A DNA stretch of 64,000 nt. Source: Clostridiales bacterium. Lineage in GTDB: Bacteria; Bacillota; Clostridia; Lachnospirales; Lachnospiraceae. The stretch's first letter is position 1, and each line of letters opens with the position of its first letter. The stretch is taken from assembly GCA_012522735.1 (NCBI GenBank), contig JAAYJU010000092.1:1-64000 (forward strand), read 5' to 3'. The translations under genes and the position numbers were made by a program. Shown here piece after piece: positions 43,317 to 53,133 of the stretch. The notes beneath the pieces were generated by a model. It worked only from the letters and a program-made list of their open reading frames with translations, ran no database searches and had not been told where the DNA came from.

Positions 43317-45605
43317 ATGCGAATAAAGTGTGTATTTATAAAGATAGGTATGGCTCTTCTATTTCTTTTATTATTTATACTAGTTGGTATAGATGTAAAA
43401 GCTTTGCAAGCAAGCCAAAGCTCTGATACCCAGACGACTTCTAATTCTAATAAAATGATTACCATTATTAGCCATCCATCAAAAGTGTATGATAATCCAA
43501 ATGTTCAGAGGTTGATTATACCCAAAGAGATTGATTTTGTCTTGGATGAGATGTATTACGAGATAGATCCCTGGCTTGTAAAGAACTTTTCTTCGGTTAC
43601 TCCGAACTGTCCGAATCTGGAATATGTCCAGGTAGAAGAAGGAAATGAGACATTCACCAGCAAGGATGGTGTGCTATATAGTAAAGACATGACCATACTA
43701 TATTACTGTCCTCCCGGAAAAAAAGGGGAGCTGATAGTCCCTGAAGGGGTCACTAAAATCGAGCTTATGGCTTTTCAGGAATGTGCAAAGCTTACTGCTA
43801 TACATCTTCCTTCCACATTAACATATGTTAGTGGAGCTGCATTCGGCGGTAATACCAGTCTGAAAATACTAACTATAGCCGAAGAATGCCCCTCCTACAA
43901 AACTGAATCCAATGTTCTATTCACTAAGAACGGCGAATTGCTAGTCACTTATGCCGGAGGAAAAACAAACCGTAATTATACTGTTCCAAAGGATGTTAAG
44001 ATGATTGGAAATACAGCCTTCAAGGGATCTACTCATCTTACAAAGCTATCTACACAGGAGAATTTTACAACGGTTGGAATAGAAGCCTTTAGAGATTGTA
44101 CTAATCTTAGGGAGGTTAACTTTGTAGAAGGCCTCAGCGAAATCTACGCGGGAGCTTTCTTGAATTGCACGAAGTTATATAAAGTTACTTTACCAAATGG
44201 AACAAGATTAATTGCTCAGGATGCATTTACAGGCTGCAATAAGCTTTTAGATATATCATTGCCTGAGAGCTTATTGCAAGTAGAAAATGATATTTATAAT
44301 GTTCCTAACAGATGTATCCGAATATATAACCCATATCTCGATACTTATAGCTTTGATATGGCTAAGGGTGTAACTGTATACACCTATAGGGGATCACATG
44401 TTTTTTATTCCCTCATGGATAAGGGTATACCGATATATTATCTTGATGAACCCTATGGAACGGTATCTGAAACCACTAAAGCTCCTAAAGGTGCTATCAA
44501 GGGCAAGGGGAAGGCTGATACCTCCTGGTATAATGAAGCAGATAGTGTATATAATATAAGTAATCCCGATCAGTTAGCAGGACTTTCCACACTAGTTAAT
44601 AATGGTGTTAACTTTTTGGATAAAGAGATCGTCTTAACCAAGGATCTTGATTTGAGTTCTTATCCCAATTGGCAGCCAATTGGAACTTGGTCTCAATATG
44701 GTAGTCGGAATAATAGAACTAAAGCATTTATGGGTAGCTTTGATGGTAATAATCATGTAATCTATAATCTTCGTATTAGCAGAATACATGAGGATTATCA
44801 GGGTTTATTTGGGATAAACAAAGGTAATATTAAGGATTTATTCATTAGAAATGCAGATATTCTGGCCAAATCCTACGTCGGTATATTATCTGGTTATAGT
44901 GATAATGGAAGTATCAGTAACTGTCATATAAGTGGTGTTGTAAAAGGTTATGAAAAGGTTGGTGGTCTGATAGGTCAGTGCTCTATAAGTATTAGTCAGT
45001 GTACTGTTGATGTGAATGTATATGGAATTAGCAATGTCGGAGGCATCTCGGGCTATGGTAGTCCGAATCTAGTTGATTGTACAAATTCAGGAAGAATAAT
45101 AGGATATGACGGTGTCGGTGGCTATAATGGCTATACTACAGGTGGATCTATTAGCAACTGCGTCAATCAGATGACAGTATCCGGAGATATTAATGTAGGT
45201 GGTCTGTCAGGTAAATTAAGGGGTGAAGGCCTAGTATCAAATTGCAGGAACAAAGGAACAGTATCCGGAAGAGAAAAGGTAGGCGGCATCGCTGGTGCAT
45301 ATACATTTGATGGCGAAATAATGAATTGCAATAATGAGGGTAATGTATTCGGAACTTATTATGTAGGAGGAATAGCAGGTTACCTTTCAATTGGCAGAAT
45401 GGAAAATTGCAATAATTATGGTGAAGTCAAAGGTAGATATGGTGTGGGAGGCGTGCTCGGAATGCTGGGGCATAGAGATCCGATAATAGATCGAGTATTC
45501 AATTGCACCAATTCAGGGATGATTGACGGCCTGGTATATACTGATCAAATAATCGGAAAAGACATGAGTATTTTCGGTACATTCTGGTTACCAGATATTT
45601 ATTAA
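43317..45605 (+). CDS. BspA-like leucine-rich repeat and GLUG-repeat surface protein
   Basis: A 762-residue secreted protein. Signal peptide about residues 1-30 (hydrophobic IGMALLFLLLFILVGI). Residues about 60-340 carry BspA-type LRR_5 repeats (LTAIHLPSTLTYVSGAAFGG-like units). Residues about 480-740 carry GLUG repeats of the form VGGISGYGS..LVDCTNSG. No LPXTG or S-layer motif at the end, so anchoring is unclear; it may be released or bound by charge. The ATG at 43317 with AAGGGGG upstream is used instead of 43245. Such proteins mediate adhesion in gut and rumen bacteria (inferred here). Confidence 0.88.
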   Translation: MRIKCVFIKIGMALLFLLLFILVGIDVKALQASQSSDTQTTSNSNKMITIISHPSKVYDNPNVQRLIIPKEIDFVLDEMYYEIDPWLVKNFSSVTPNCPNLEYVQVEEGNETFTSKDGVLYSKDMTILYYCPPGKKGELIVPEGVTKIELMAFQECAKLTAIHLPSTLTYVSGAAFGGNTSLKILTIAEECPSYKTESNVLFTKNGELLVTYAGGKTNRNYTVPKDVKMIGNTAFKGSTHLTKLSTQENFTTVGIEAFRDCTNLREVNFVEGLSEIYAGAFLNCTKLYKVTLPNGTRLIAQDAFTGCNKLLDISLPESLLQVENDIYNVPNRCIRIYNPYLDTYSFDMAKGVTVYTYRGSHVFYSLMDKGIPIYYLDEPYGTVSETTKAPKGAIKGKGKADTSWYNEADSVYNISNPDQLAGLSTLVNNGVNFLDKEIVLTKDLDLSSYPNWQPIGTWSQYGSRNNRTKAFMGSFDGNNHVIYNLRISRIHEDYQGLFGINKGNIKDLFIRNADILAKSYVGILSGYSDNGSISNCHISGVVKGYEKVGGLIGQCSISISQCTVDVNVYGISNVGGISGYGSPNLVDCTNSGRIIGYDGVGGYNGYTTGGSISNCVNQMTVSGDINVGGLSGKLRGEGLVSNCRNKGTVSGREKVGGIAGAYTFDGEIMNCNNEGNVFGTYYVGGIAGYLSIGRMENCNNYGEVKGRYGVGGVLGMLGHRDPIIDRVFNCTNSGMIDGLVYTDQIIGKDMSIFGTFWLPDIY

Positions 45606-45608
45606 GAA

Positions 45609-45641
45609 AATGGCGTTATCTCGAATAAAGGTAACGCCATT
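45609..45641 (+). terminator. First hairpin after the BspA gene
   Basis: AATGGCGTTA and TAACGCCATT pair around a short loop just after the BspA stop. A second hairpin, AAGTTCGC/GCGAACTT, follows at about 45647-45670. Confidence 0.65.
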
Positions 45642-45673
45642 ATATAAGTTCGCTCAGCATGGGCGAACTTACG

Positions 45674-45702
45674 AAGAGGGTGTCCCATGGACACCCTCTT
45701 TT
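45674..45702. terminator. Bidirectional terminator between convergent genes
   Basis: AAGAGGGTGTCC (45674-45685) and GGACACCCTCTT (45689-45700) form a perfect 12-bp stem with a 3-nt loop and T-tract. It lies between the convergent BspA and zinc-peptidase genes. Confidence 0.85.
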
Positions 45703-45722
45703 CTATACTATTATTCAGGCTC

Positions 45723-47573
45723 TCAATTGCTCTGATATTCTTTTACAAATCTATCGAACACATCCTCTGAAGTCGCTGCTTTGATGCAATCTGCAAATTG
45801 CTTATCCAATATACTGCTCTGCGCTACATTGGTAGGGATATTCTTTTTGTATACATTTTCAAGAATTCGGTATACAGTATCATCTCCATAAGTTTCGTTT
45901 AGATATTTAGTAAAATAATACCCGATTATATATGATTCATCACCGCTAACTGTAAGGTAATAATCCTCAAAATTTTGCTTGTTTCTTTCAATCAAAGGAA
46001 CTACATTTCTTCTAAATGCATAAATGTCATCAGTGTTTATGTTCATTGATTTCATCACTTTTTCTGATAATGTTAAGGAATTACCTTCCGTCCATGCCTG
46101 TATAGAAAAACCGTAATGATATAGCTGACCCTCATAAAAATGTGTTAATTCATGAAAATGAACATAATAATCATATGGACCATCTAAATCAGTATACTCA
46201 GGTTCAACTGTTACCCCTCTGTTACCTCCTGTAGGAACTCCGTCCTGAACTTTTATAATCACTTTAGAGTCAAATATATTTTTATTAAAATATTTATATA
46301 AGCCCGCATTTTTTAATCCGTCCATAATTCTATTTAATTCGGATTCATAATTATAGGATTGGGAGTTGCTATAGCTATCATAAACCAAAAGCTTAGGATT
46401 ATCGATGGTTTTTTCCCATATTTTAAATTGAATTCCAAACCCTTCTCCGGTAATAAACGTCTCTGGTGAGGTAAAAAATATCACAGACAGAAGCTGGTAG
46501 GCACTGTTGAAATCATTCGGCTCCATATTATTACCTAAAATCTTATAATCATGAGTATAAGCTACCTGGGTTATCCAATTATAAAAGTTAAATACTGTAT
46601 ACGGAGGAAGTACAAAATATTTCCTTGAACACCCATCAGCTGATAACCAATCTATATCTTTAGGATCATGGGTTATAGTATCTGTAATTACGATGGGCTT
46701 TTCAGGGGTAAATCCGATATGAAGATTCTTTATTTTACCGGATATTATTAGAGTCTGGGCACCAGGAAAATCAACCATGAAATTTCTCTCCCTGATATTA
46801 GATTTTCCTACCACTTCCCCCTTATTGTTAACTCCCTCTATAGTAATATTCTCATCGCAGGAACCATATCCATATACTCCATCTGAAGGGAGCTTATTCT
46901 TGCGGTAGGTCTCCAATACATTTGATAGATCTAGCTTAAGTTTATCAGCCCCACTCACAATGGATACTGAGGCTTTTATTACCTGTGGCTTATAGCTCTC
47001 ATAATTATGTTGATAGGAAGAGGCCTTGACCTTTATTCCGAACATTATGTCCGAATTAGGTAATGTGGGAGTTTTCTGCTTTGCACTATATACTATAACT
47101 CCCTTATATCCATTACTATAATAACCCTGTACTTTTTCTGTATTAAAATAGCTACAGCCATAAAATGTACTGAGTGTACTATAATGAATCATATTTGTAG
47201 AGGCTATAAAGCTTTGTTTATAATTAGCAGTCTTTTTTTTATTTGATGTAGTGGTACTATAGTAATATGTTTTCGAATTTCTCGTAAATGCTAATTGCTT
47301 ATTTCCTAAGGATATCTTACAACCCTTTTTTGTTCCATTACCGTTCTGGTATTTCAGTCCCAATGCTTTAGCTGTTGGTTTTGCTTTTACTAATAGCTCA
47401 TTATCAGAAGTTTCATATACCAAGTTATCAAAGGTATTATAAGTACCATCTTTATCTTCAAATATAAGAAGATATCCCTTATCTGAATTAGCAGCTTTGG
47501 TACGATTTGGAAACCAGGCCAAGGCTATCAGAATAAATATTGCAATTATCTTAATGACATTCCTGTATTTCAT
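45723..47573 (-). CDS. Secreted zinc metallopeptidase with copper amine oxidase-like N-domain
   Basis: A 616-residue protein with a signal peptide (about 1-27, ending in KAANSD). Residues about 35-160 resemble the copper amine oxidase N1-like substrate or wall-binding fold of Firmicutes. The HELTHFYEG motif (HExxH, about residue 475) followed by WTEGNS gives a zinc-binding peptidase-like site. A middle domain is unassigned. Substrate unknown; the location suggests cell-surface work. It is monocistronic and convergent with the BspA gene. Confidence 0.75.
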   Translation of the reverse strand: MKYRNVIKIIAIFILIALAWFPNRTKAANSDKGYLLIFEDKDGTYNTFDNLVYETSDNELLVKAKPTAKALGLKYQNGNGTKKGCKISLGNKQLAFTRNSKTYYYSTTTSNKKKTANYKQSFIASTNMIHYSTLSTFYGCSYFNTEKVQGYYSNGYKGVIVYSAKQKTPTLPNSDIMFGIKVKASSYQHNYESYKPQVIKASVSIVSGADKLKLDLSNVLETYRKNKLPSDGVYGYGSCDENITIEGVNNKGEVVGKSNIRERNFMVDFPGAQTLIISGKIKNLHIGFTPEKPIVITDTITHDPKDIDWLSADGCSRKYFVLPPYTVFNFYNWITQVAYTHDYKILGNNMEPNDFNSAYQLLSVIFFTSPETFITGEGFGIQFKIWEKTIDNPKLLVYDSYSNSQSYNYESELNRIMDGLKNAGLYKYFNKNIFDSKVIIKVQDGVPTGGNRGVTVEPEYTDLDGPYDYYVHFHELTHFYEGQLYHYGFSIQAWTEGNSLTLSEKVMKSMNINTDDIYAFRRNVVPLIERNKQNFEDYYLTVSGDESYIIGYYFTKYLNETYGDDTVYRILENVYKKNIPTNVAQSSILDKQFADCIKAATSEDVFDRFVKEYQSN

Positions 47574-47777
47574 AATACACCCCCATTAAATATATATAAC
47601 AACCATATACTACCATATTCTATTATACTCCAATATTTCACAGATACAAGAATGTTTTGCTAATGCTTCCAAACTAAATAGTTTTTTGTCATATTGTTTT
47701 ATTATTTCATTATTTTATCTCGTATGGTATTATATTGTAATACAAGGCTATAAATGTAAATGATAAGGAGCTAGCAC

Positions 47778-48629
47778 ATGATAACAAATATAAATGAACT
47801 GCTGGATTTATATAATAGATCATTTCCGAATTTACAGACTGATGAAAAGAATTTTATAGAGCATCTAATGCTTAACGATGGTTCTATTGTCTTCGAACAT
47901 AGAGAATATGATATACTTGCTGGCTATAGTGTAATAAATGATGATGGAATTCTGCTCTTATGTGTCGATGAAAGCTACCGCAACAAAGGAATCGGAACAG
48001 AACTATTAAGAATATCTGAAAATCATATTAAGAAGAGCTTTGATAAGATTAGTCTGGGCCTTTCTAGGAATACTTATCTCCTATGCGGTGTACCTATGAG
48101 TGATAATTATGATTATCACACTTTCTTTATGCGTCGTGGATACCTTGAAAAATGGGTTTGCTTTGATATGGTTATAGATTTAAGCAAATACAATCGTATA
48201 CCTGAGCTTGATAATAAGGACGATAATATTATTATCAGACCCCACAGAAATGATAGGGTCGATATAGAAAAAATAGTTATATTCGGGGATACAGTAGATA
48301 AGTGGGGCCAGTATTATAAAGAAGCCTCCGATGTAATAGTCGCAGAGTTTAAGGGTGAAATAGTAGGAGCAATTATAATGGATCCTGACAATTGCATGTT
48401 TCCATTATCACTTAAAGGTGCTGGTACTATAGCTTGTCTTGGCGTTCTTAAGGAGTATAGAGAGCATGGTATCGGAATGAAGCTATGTCAGGAAGCATTT
48501 TCTAGGTTGAAGGATGCTGGATGTAAGACTTGCCATATAGGATATACCTGGCTTGATTGGTGGTATGGTAAGCTAGGAGCAGTAAAATATATAAATTATT
48601 GGATAGCAGAAAAGACTATTATTGATTAA
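47778..48629 (+). CDS. Tandem GNAT-domain acetyltransferase
   Basis: A 283-residue protein with two GNAT folds. The first (about 1-140) has LCVDESYRNKGIGTELLR; the second (about 150-280) has CLGVLKEYREHGIGMKLCQEA, each a Q/RxxGxG/A acetyl-CoA motif. Fusions like this occur in Clostridia and often modify small metabolites; no substrate is indicated. The next GNAT begins 15 bases after the stop, so the two are likely co-transcribed. Confidence 0.85.
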   Translation: MITNINELLDLYNRSFPNLQTDEKNFIEHLMLNDGSIVFEHREYDILAGYSVINDDGILLLCVDESYRNKGIGTELLRISENHIKKSFDKISLGLSRNTYLLCGVPMSDNYDYHTFFMRRGYLEKWVCFDMVIDLSKYNRIPELDNKDDNIIIRPHRNDRVDIEKIVIFGDTVDKWGQYYKEASDVIVAEFKGEIVGAIIMDPDNCMFPLSLKGAGTIACLGVLKEYREHGIGMKLCQEAFSRLKDAGCKTCHIGYTWLDWWYGKLGAVKYINYWIAEKTIID

Positions 48630-48643
48630 TGGAGGTATACGAA

Positions 48644-49159
48644 ATGATTCGACTAGCCCAGGAAAGCGACTTAGAGCAAGCGGCACTTATTTATGATGAG
48701 ATATTGGATCTTGAAGAGCAGACCATAAGCTATACCAACTGGCAGAAAGGCAAATATCCTACCATAAATGATGCTAGAAAGGCATATTCACAAGGAACAT
48801 TTTATGTCGGTGATGATGATGGATTTATATGGGGTAGCATGATACTTAATGATGTACAGCTTTCGGAATATAGTAATATTCCTTGGTCCATAGAGGCTGA
48901 AAGGGTATTGGTTATTCATACTCTTTGCATTTCACCGCGTTTTACGGGAAAGGGTAAGGCAAAGGAAATGGTTCTCTTTGCTGAAAAGCTTGCGGCGGAT
49001 AATGGTTATGATGCTATCCGGCTTGATACCTATGAGGGTAATCTTCCTGCAAATACCATGTATCCCAAGCTAGGATATAAATTTGCAGGCTGTACTGAAT
49101 TCTTCTTCCAAGGATATATTTATGAGATTCTAAATTGCTACGAAAAGAAAATCCAATAA
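48644..49159 (+). CDS. GNAT-family N-acetyltransferase
   Basis: A 171-residue single GNAT with VLVIHTLCISPRFTGKGKAKEMV (motif A with RxxGxGxA split at 20) and IRLDTYEGNLPANTMYPKLGY as the late strand-helix block. The ATG at 48644 has GGAGG eight to ten bases upstream; the longer ATG at 48629 overlaps that site. Substrate not known. Confidence 0.85.
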   Translation: MIRLAQESDLEQAALIYDEILDLEEQTISYTNWQKGKYPTINDARKAYSQGTFYVGDDDGFIWGSMILNDVQLSEYSNIPWSIEAERVLVIHTLCISPRFTGKGKAKEMVLFAEKLAADNGYDAIRLDTYEGNLPANTMYPKLGYKFAGCTEFFFQGYIYEILNCYEKKIQ

Positions 49160-49240
49160 TTTTTATCTATTAGAGCATAACAGTACTTTTTACTTAATCC
49201 AGATTGTGCCTGAGCCTTAGCGAAAGGAATGTGAGTTATT

Positions 49241-49441
49241 ATGAAAAAAACCCTTATAACATTTATTTGTATTCTAGGAATGTATGCTTTGGTGGCATGT
49301 AATAAAAATCCAGAACCGAAATATGATACAGACAGCTTTAAATTACCTACAGAGTACACATACAGTAGCTTTTATGAGATTAATGAAAGCTTTATTGGAT
49401 TGACAAAATGTGAAACTATCACAGAAGGGGACTCAGAGTAG
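49241..49441 (+). CDS. Small putative lipoprotein
   Basis: A 66-residue protein with a lipoprotein signal (MKKTLITFICILGMYALVAC, lipobox LVAC with Cys20). The mature 46 residues are polar, with Tyr- and Ser-rich EYTYSSFYE. AAAGGA precedes the ATG. It is not a known family. It could be a membrane-tethered sensor or a remnant of a larger lipoprotein. Confidence 0.6.
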   Translation: MKKTLITFICILGMYALVACNKNPEPKYDTDSFKLPTEYTYSSFYEINESFIGLTKCETITEGDSE

Positions 49442-49512
49442 ATAATCTTTCCTTCAAAAAAGGACCTTTATTTTATACCATTTTGTTTGTTGGATTAATT
49501 TAGAATAATAGA

Positions 49513-49560
49513 GGGACATACAGGTATATCCATGTTGTTGTGATTATACCTGTATGTCCC
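49513..49560. terminator. 16-bp inverted repeat between convergent genes
   Basis: GGGACATACAGGTATA (49513-49528) and TATACCTGTATGTCCC (49545-49560) are exact complements with a 16-nt loop. It lies between the lipoprotein and the VWA gene and has only a weak T-tract; it may terminate both. Confidence 0.6.
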
Positions 49561-49604
49561 TAGTACAGTTTTGCATCAACCTCTTACTATGATATGTTTC
49601 AATT

Positions 49605-51245
49605 CTAGTTGATTCGCTTCATTCTCTTTACTAATGAGACGAATTCATCCTTGTATTCATCCTCCGAAATGTCCAGTTCCTCCACAATATCTATAATCAT
49701 ATCGTAGGAAGAATCCCCCTTCCACTTGCTTTCACGAAGAAGCATTCCGAATGCAGCGACTGAGCTTGCAAATGCCAGATTCTCAGGCATGGTAGATGTA
49801 TAATCACTCTCATCAACAGGGAATGATAGAAGCTGACTCTTATCTTCCTTAGGTTCCTTATATCTGATATTAACAGTAAGCCATTCATTACTATTTACTA
49901 GCTCCTTATCGGATTGATATTTTAAATCAGATTCAGCTATCTCCTGCTCGGATGAAGTCTCAATAATTTCATATAAAGCTGTTACCCTGTGACCTGCTCC
50001 AATTTCACCGGCATCCTTAGTATCATCGTTAAAATCCTCGGTATTTAGTAATCTGTTCTCATATCCGATAAGACGATACCCCTTAATATATGCGGGATTA
50101 AATTCCACCTGAAGCTTTACATCCTTAGCCACCGTAAATAGAGTTCCTCCCATTTCCTCTACGAGAACCTTCTTAGCCTCAAGTATCGAATCAATGTATG
50201 CATAATTACCATTGCCGTTATCGGCTAAGGTCTCCATCTTATTATCCTTAATATTACCTGTACCAAAACCAAGCACAGATAAGAATACACCCTTCTTTCT
50301 CTCTTTTTCAACTAGTCTCTTAAGCTCTCCTTCACTGGTTATACCGACATTCAAATCTCCGTCTGTAGCTAGTATTATTCGATTGTTTCCATCCTCAATG
50401 AAATACTCCTCCGCTAATTCATAAACTCTCTGGATTCCTGCTGCCCCGGCTGTCGATCCACCGGCAGATAAGTCCTCAATGGCAGAGACTATCTTCATAG
50501 TCTCATCGCCTCTGACACCTTCAAGAACCACTCTCTCACTTCCTGCATATGTTACTATGGATATCCTGTCATTCTCATTCAGATTCTCGGTAAGCATTAT
50601 AAATGCCTTCTGCATAAGAGGTAGCTTATCATCGGAGTACATCGATCCTGATACGTCAAGCAAAAATACTAAATTGGAGCTTGGACGGTCTGCTAGATCG
50701 ATATCCTTTGCCTGTAGTCCGATAAGCATAAGCTTTGCATCCTTATTCCATGGACATTCAGAAATCTCGGTATTTACTGAGAAAGGAACATCTCCACTTG
50801 GGCTCTCATAGTCATACCTAAAATAATTAATCATTTCCTCGATTCTTACTGCATCAGGAACAACCTTACCACCACTATTAATCATTCTTCTGATGTTACT
50901 GTAGGACGCTGTATCCACATCAATCGAAAATGTTGACATTGGATGATTTTTTACAGCCTTAAAATTATTCTCTGTTATCCCGCTATATTCCTCGGTATTA
51001 AATTCTTCATCGACGAATAAGCCATCCATTGTTTCATACTCAACCTCATACCCTGCAATACTATAGCTTGTGTTCAAATCAATAGTGGAATCCATATCCG
51101 ATTTTGTCTTGTAGCCATCGCTGTAAGTATAACTAGATTTGCCCGTGTCCTGGGTAAAGTTCTCGCTTTTTGCACAACCTGCAGCAATTAAAACCATTAC
51201 CACTACCATAAATACTGACAATAACCTCATAAATGTTTTCCTCAT
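49605..51245 (-). CDS. VWA-domain lipoprotein (YfbK-like)
   Basis: A 546-residue lipoprotein: signal with lipobox LIAAGC (Cys24). A VWA domain (about 190-370) shows the MIDAS motif DVSGSMYSD and a later TDGDLNVG. The N-terminal MSTFSIDVDTASYSNIRRMI and C-terminal DUF3520-like block are typical of the YfbK family. Such proteins act as metal-dependent binding scaffolds at the cell surface. Monocistronic, ending next to the inverted repeat. Confidence 0.88.
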   Translation of the reverse strand: MRKTFMRLLSVFMVVVMVLIAAGCAKSENFTQDTGKSSYTYSDGYKTKSDMDSTIDLNTSYSIAGYEVEYETMDGLFVDEEFNTEEYSGITENNFKAVKNHPMSTFSIDVDTASYSNIRRMINSGGKVVPDAVRIEEMINYFRYDYESPSGDVPFSVNTEISECPWNKDAKLMLIGLQAKDIDLADRPSSNLVFLLDVSGSMYSDDKLPLMQKAFIMLTENLNENDRISIVTYAGSERVVLEGVRGDETMKIVSAIEDLSAGGSTAGAAGIQRVYELAEEYFIEDGNNRIILATDGDLNVGITSEGELKRLVEKERKKGVFLSVLGFGTGNIKDNKMETLADNGNGNYAYIDSILEAKKVLVEEMGGTLFTVAKDVKLQVEFNPAYIKGYRLIGYENRLLNTEDFNDDTKDAGEIGAGHRVTALYEIIETSSEQEIAESDLKYQSDKELVNSNEWLTVNIRYKEPKEDKSQLLSFPVDESDYTSTMPENLAFASSVAAFGMLLRESKWKGDSSYDMIIDIVEELDISEDEYKDEFVSLVKRMKRIN

Positions 51246-51433
51246 AAAAAACCCCTCCTCTATAACAATTTTTTCTTGTTAATAATTAGAAGAGAGGAAG
51301 AGGAAAAAGGTTCCATATGCAAAATAAATAAAAGTTTGTGCTAATAAAAATACATACGCTAACTTCCTTTAAAAAATAAAATGTGATATAATTATTGAAC
51401 ACAAACAACAAACATACATAACGGAGACTAAAA

Positions 51434-52225
51434 ATGAAAAGAACCTGGACAGAAGATTTTAAATATGGATTAAAGCGTGGACTGCCAATTGCCATGGGCT
51501 ATGTTCCCGTGTCATTTACCTTTGGGCTTATGGCTGTCTCGGGAGGAATACCGGCCTGGATGGCTATATTTATTTCTCTATCTAATCTGACCTCCGCTGG
51601 TCAGTTTGCGGGGACAAATCTGATTATTATGGGGGCTAGCTATCTTGAGATTACCTTAACCACATTTATTATTAATATTCGCTATATGCTTATGTCTTTA
51701 TCCTTAACGCAAAGGCTAGATAAAAGCATGAGTCTGCCTAAGCGCTTACTGGTTGGGTATGGTGTAACTGATGAGATTTTTTCGATTGCATCTATGGAGC
51801 AAGGAACACTTACCTTTCCATATCTTCTAGGTCTGATAATCGGTCCTGTACTTGGCTGGACCACGGGAACCGCCCTAGGGGCTATCATCAGCGCGGCTCT
51901 TTCAGAAAGTTTAAGTAGCGCCATGGGAATAGCTCTTTACGGGATGTTTATAGCTATTGTACTTCCAGTTGCAAAGAAATCAAAGCAGGTAACTATTATT
52001 GTAGCCATATCTGTAGCGATAGTATGTATCCTACGGTATATGCCCTTGTTTCAGATGATTTCATCAGGCTTTCGCGTTATTATTGCGACAATCATCGGCG
52101 CTGGAATCGGCGCTATCCTATTTCCCATTGAGGATGATAAGGTAGAGGATGAAGATAATTTAGGCGAACAGTATGTACCTTCTCGCTCTAGCTGTGAACA
52201 TGGGGGAAGGGGGTCTATAGAATGA
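51434..52225 (+). CDS. azlC: AzlC-family branched-chain amino acid exporter subunit
   Basis: A 263-residue membrane protein with six to eight hydrophobic segments. The motif PIAMGYVPVSFTFGLMA and NIRYMLMSLSLTQRL match AzlC (BrnF), the large subunit of an amino acid efflux pair. The end of the gene overlaps the azlD start by 4 bases (ATGA), so the two are coupled. The C-terminal tail (VEDEDNLGEQYVPSRSS) is hydrophilic and longer than in most relatives. Confidence 0.9.
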   Translation: MKRTWTEDFKYGLKRGLPIAMGYVPVSFTFGLMAVSGGIPAWMAIFISLSNLTSAGQFAGTNLIIMGASYLEITLTTFIINIRYMLMSLSLTQRLDKSMSLPKRLLVGYGVTDEIFSIASMEQGTLTFPYLLGLIIGPVLGWTTGTALGAIISAALSESLSSAMGIALYGMFIAIVLPVAKKSKQVTIIVAISVAIVCILRYMPLFQMISSGFRVIIATIIGAGIGAILFPIEDDKVEDEDNLGEQYVPSRSSCEHGGRGSIE

Positions 52226-52530
52226 ATCTAACATATGCTTTTATAGCTGTTATCCTTATGGCTTTAGTAACCTATTTCCCAAGAGTTCTGCCAATCGTGG
52301 TTTTTAGAAAAGAGATAAAATCAAAATATATAAAATCCTTCCTTAGATATGTACCCTATGCGGTACTTGGAGCACTAACATTTCCTGATATTTTCTATTC
52401 TACCAAAAATATTACCACCGCCATATGTGGGACTGTCGTTGCGTTATTTCTTGCATATAAAGAAAAAAGCCTGGTTGTGGTGGCTATCGGGGCAATACTT
52501 GCGGTTTATATAAGTGGGTTGTTTTTATAG
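52222..52530 (+). CDS. azlD: AzlD-family branched-chain amino acid exporter subunit
   Basis: A 102-residue protein with four hydrophobic segments and the YFPRVLPIVVF motif of AzlD (BrnE), the small partner of AzlC. Together they export leucine-type amino acids and analogues. Coupled to azlC by a 4-base overlap. The next gene begins with its own leader element. Confidence 0.88.
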   Translation: MNLTYAFIAVILMALVTYFPRVLPIVVFRKEIKSKYIKSFLRYVPYAVLGALTFPDIFYSTKNITTAICGTVVALFLAYKEKSLVVVAIGAILAVYISGLFL

Positions 52531-52604
52531 TTGTATCTATTGGGTAAAATATGGTATACTTAGCCATAAGTAGATTATATAAAATAATTTCCAAGGAGGC
52601 TTAT

Positions 52605-52631
52605 ATGAGAATAGGTATAAATCTTGCATAG
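52605..52631 (+). CDS. Leader peptide ORF 1, 8 codons
   Basis: AAGGAGG (52593-52599) precedes an ATG by five bases. The ORF encodes MRIGINLA and stops at a TAG. The stop codon is the first base set of a hairpin (TAGC at 52629). A homologous-position ORF (MTTPVCFA) sits upstream of the DUF1062 gene. Very short ORFs with strong ribosome binding sites just upstream of a hairpin suggest translation-based regulation. Confidence 0.55.
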   Translation: MRIGINLA

Positions 52632-52687
52632 CATTGGCTATTGCAGTTTAGTCAAATAAATTTGTTATAGCCATTGCTAATCCTAAG
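52629..52687 (+). promoter_or_regulatory. Regulatory hairpin upstream of CD3324-like gene
   Basis: TAGCATTGGCTAT (52629-52641) pairs with ATAGCCATTGCTA (52667-52679), 12 of 13 positions. It is followed by AATCCTAAG (52679-52687), conserved in the second copy. The CD3324 ribosome binding site AGGAGG lies about 20 bases further on. Covariation with the second copy (U-A to A-U at the pair 52635/52673) supports a real RNA structure. Confidence 0.6.
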
Positions 52688-52711
52688 CAAATATATTATT
52701 AGGAGGGCAAA

Positions 52712-52987
52712 ATGGGCTATTTTAGAGCAGAAGAAATTCTGCCATCGAATATTATTAAGTTAATTCAGAATTACATTGATGGGGAGAATATCTATATTCC
52801 GAGAAAAGAAAGTAATAAGAAGGAATGGGGTTCCCAGACATTGATTAGGCAAGAATTATCGGATAGAAATTCCTCGATTTATTGTGATTATCAGAAGGGT
52901 TATAAGGTATCCGAATTAGCAACAAAGTATTTCTTGTCAGAAAAAAGCATACATCGTATTGTACGTGAATGTAAAAATAATAACTAA
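52712..52987 (+). CDS. CD3324-family small DNA-binding-like protein
   Basis: A 91-residue protein of the CD3324 family: N-terminal EEILPSNIIKLIQNYIDGEN, centre IYIPRKESNKKEWGSQTLIR and a C-terminal helix-turn-helix-like segment (KVSELATKYFLSEKSIHRIV). Function is unknown; the HTH suggests regulation or nucleic acid binding. It has AGGAGG before the ATG and lies behind leader ORF 1 and its hairpin. A terminator follows directly. Confidence 0.75.
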   Translation: MGYFRAEEILPSNIIKLIQNYIDGENIYIPRKESNKKEWGSQTLIRQELSDRNSSIYCDYQKGYKVSELATKYFLSEKSIHRIVRECKNNN

Positions 52988-52990
52988 TTC

Positions 52991-53026
52991 ATTGAGTCGG
53001 TTCTTAAAACCGGCTCAATCTTTTTT
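52991..53026 (+). terminator. Terminator of the CD3324-like gene
   Basis: ATTGAGTCGGTT (52991-53002) and AACCGGCTCAAT (53008-53019) form a 12-bp stem with one G-U, followed by CTTTTTT. Confidence 0.88.
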
Positions 53027-53106
53027 ATAAAAATACTTAAGATAGTTTTATAGATATATAAATGCTAGAATCTTATATGAAGAAAAACAAAGAAAGGATT
53101 TTATAT

Positions 53107-53133
53107 ATGACTACTCCCGTATGTTTTGCATAG
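53107..53133 (+). CDS. Leader peptide ORF 2, 8 codons
   Basis: GAAAGGA (53092-53098) precedes an ATG; the ORF encodes MTTPVCFA and stops with a TAG that starts the next hairpin. It has the same length and stop arrangement as leader ORF 1, though its amino acids differ apart from the final Ala. Confidence 0.55.
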   Translation: MTTPVCFA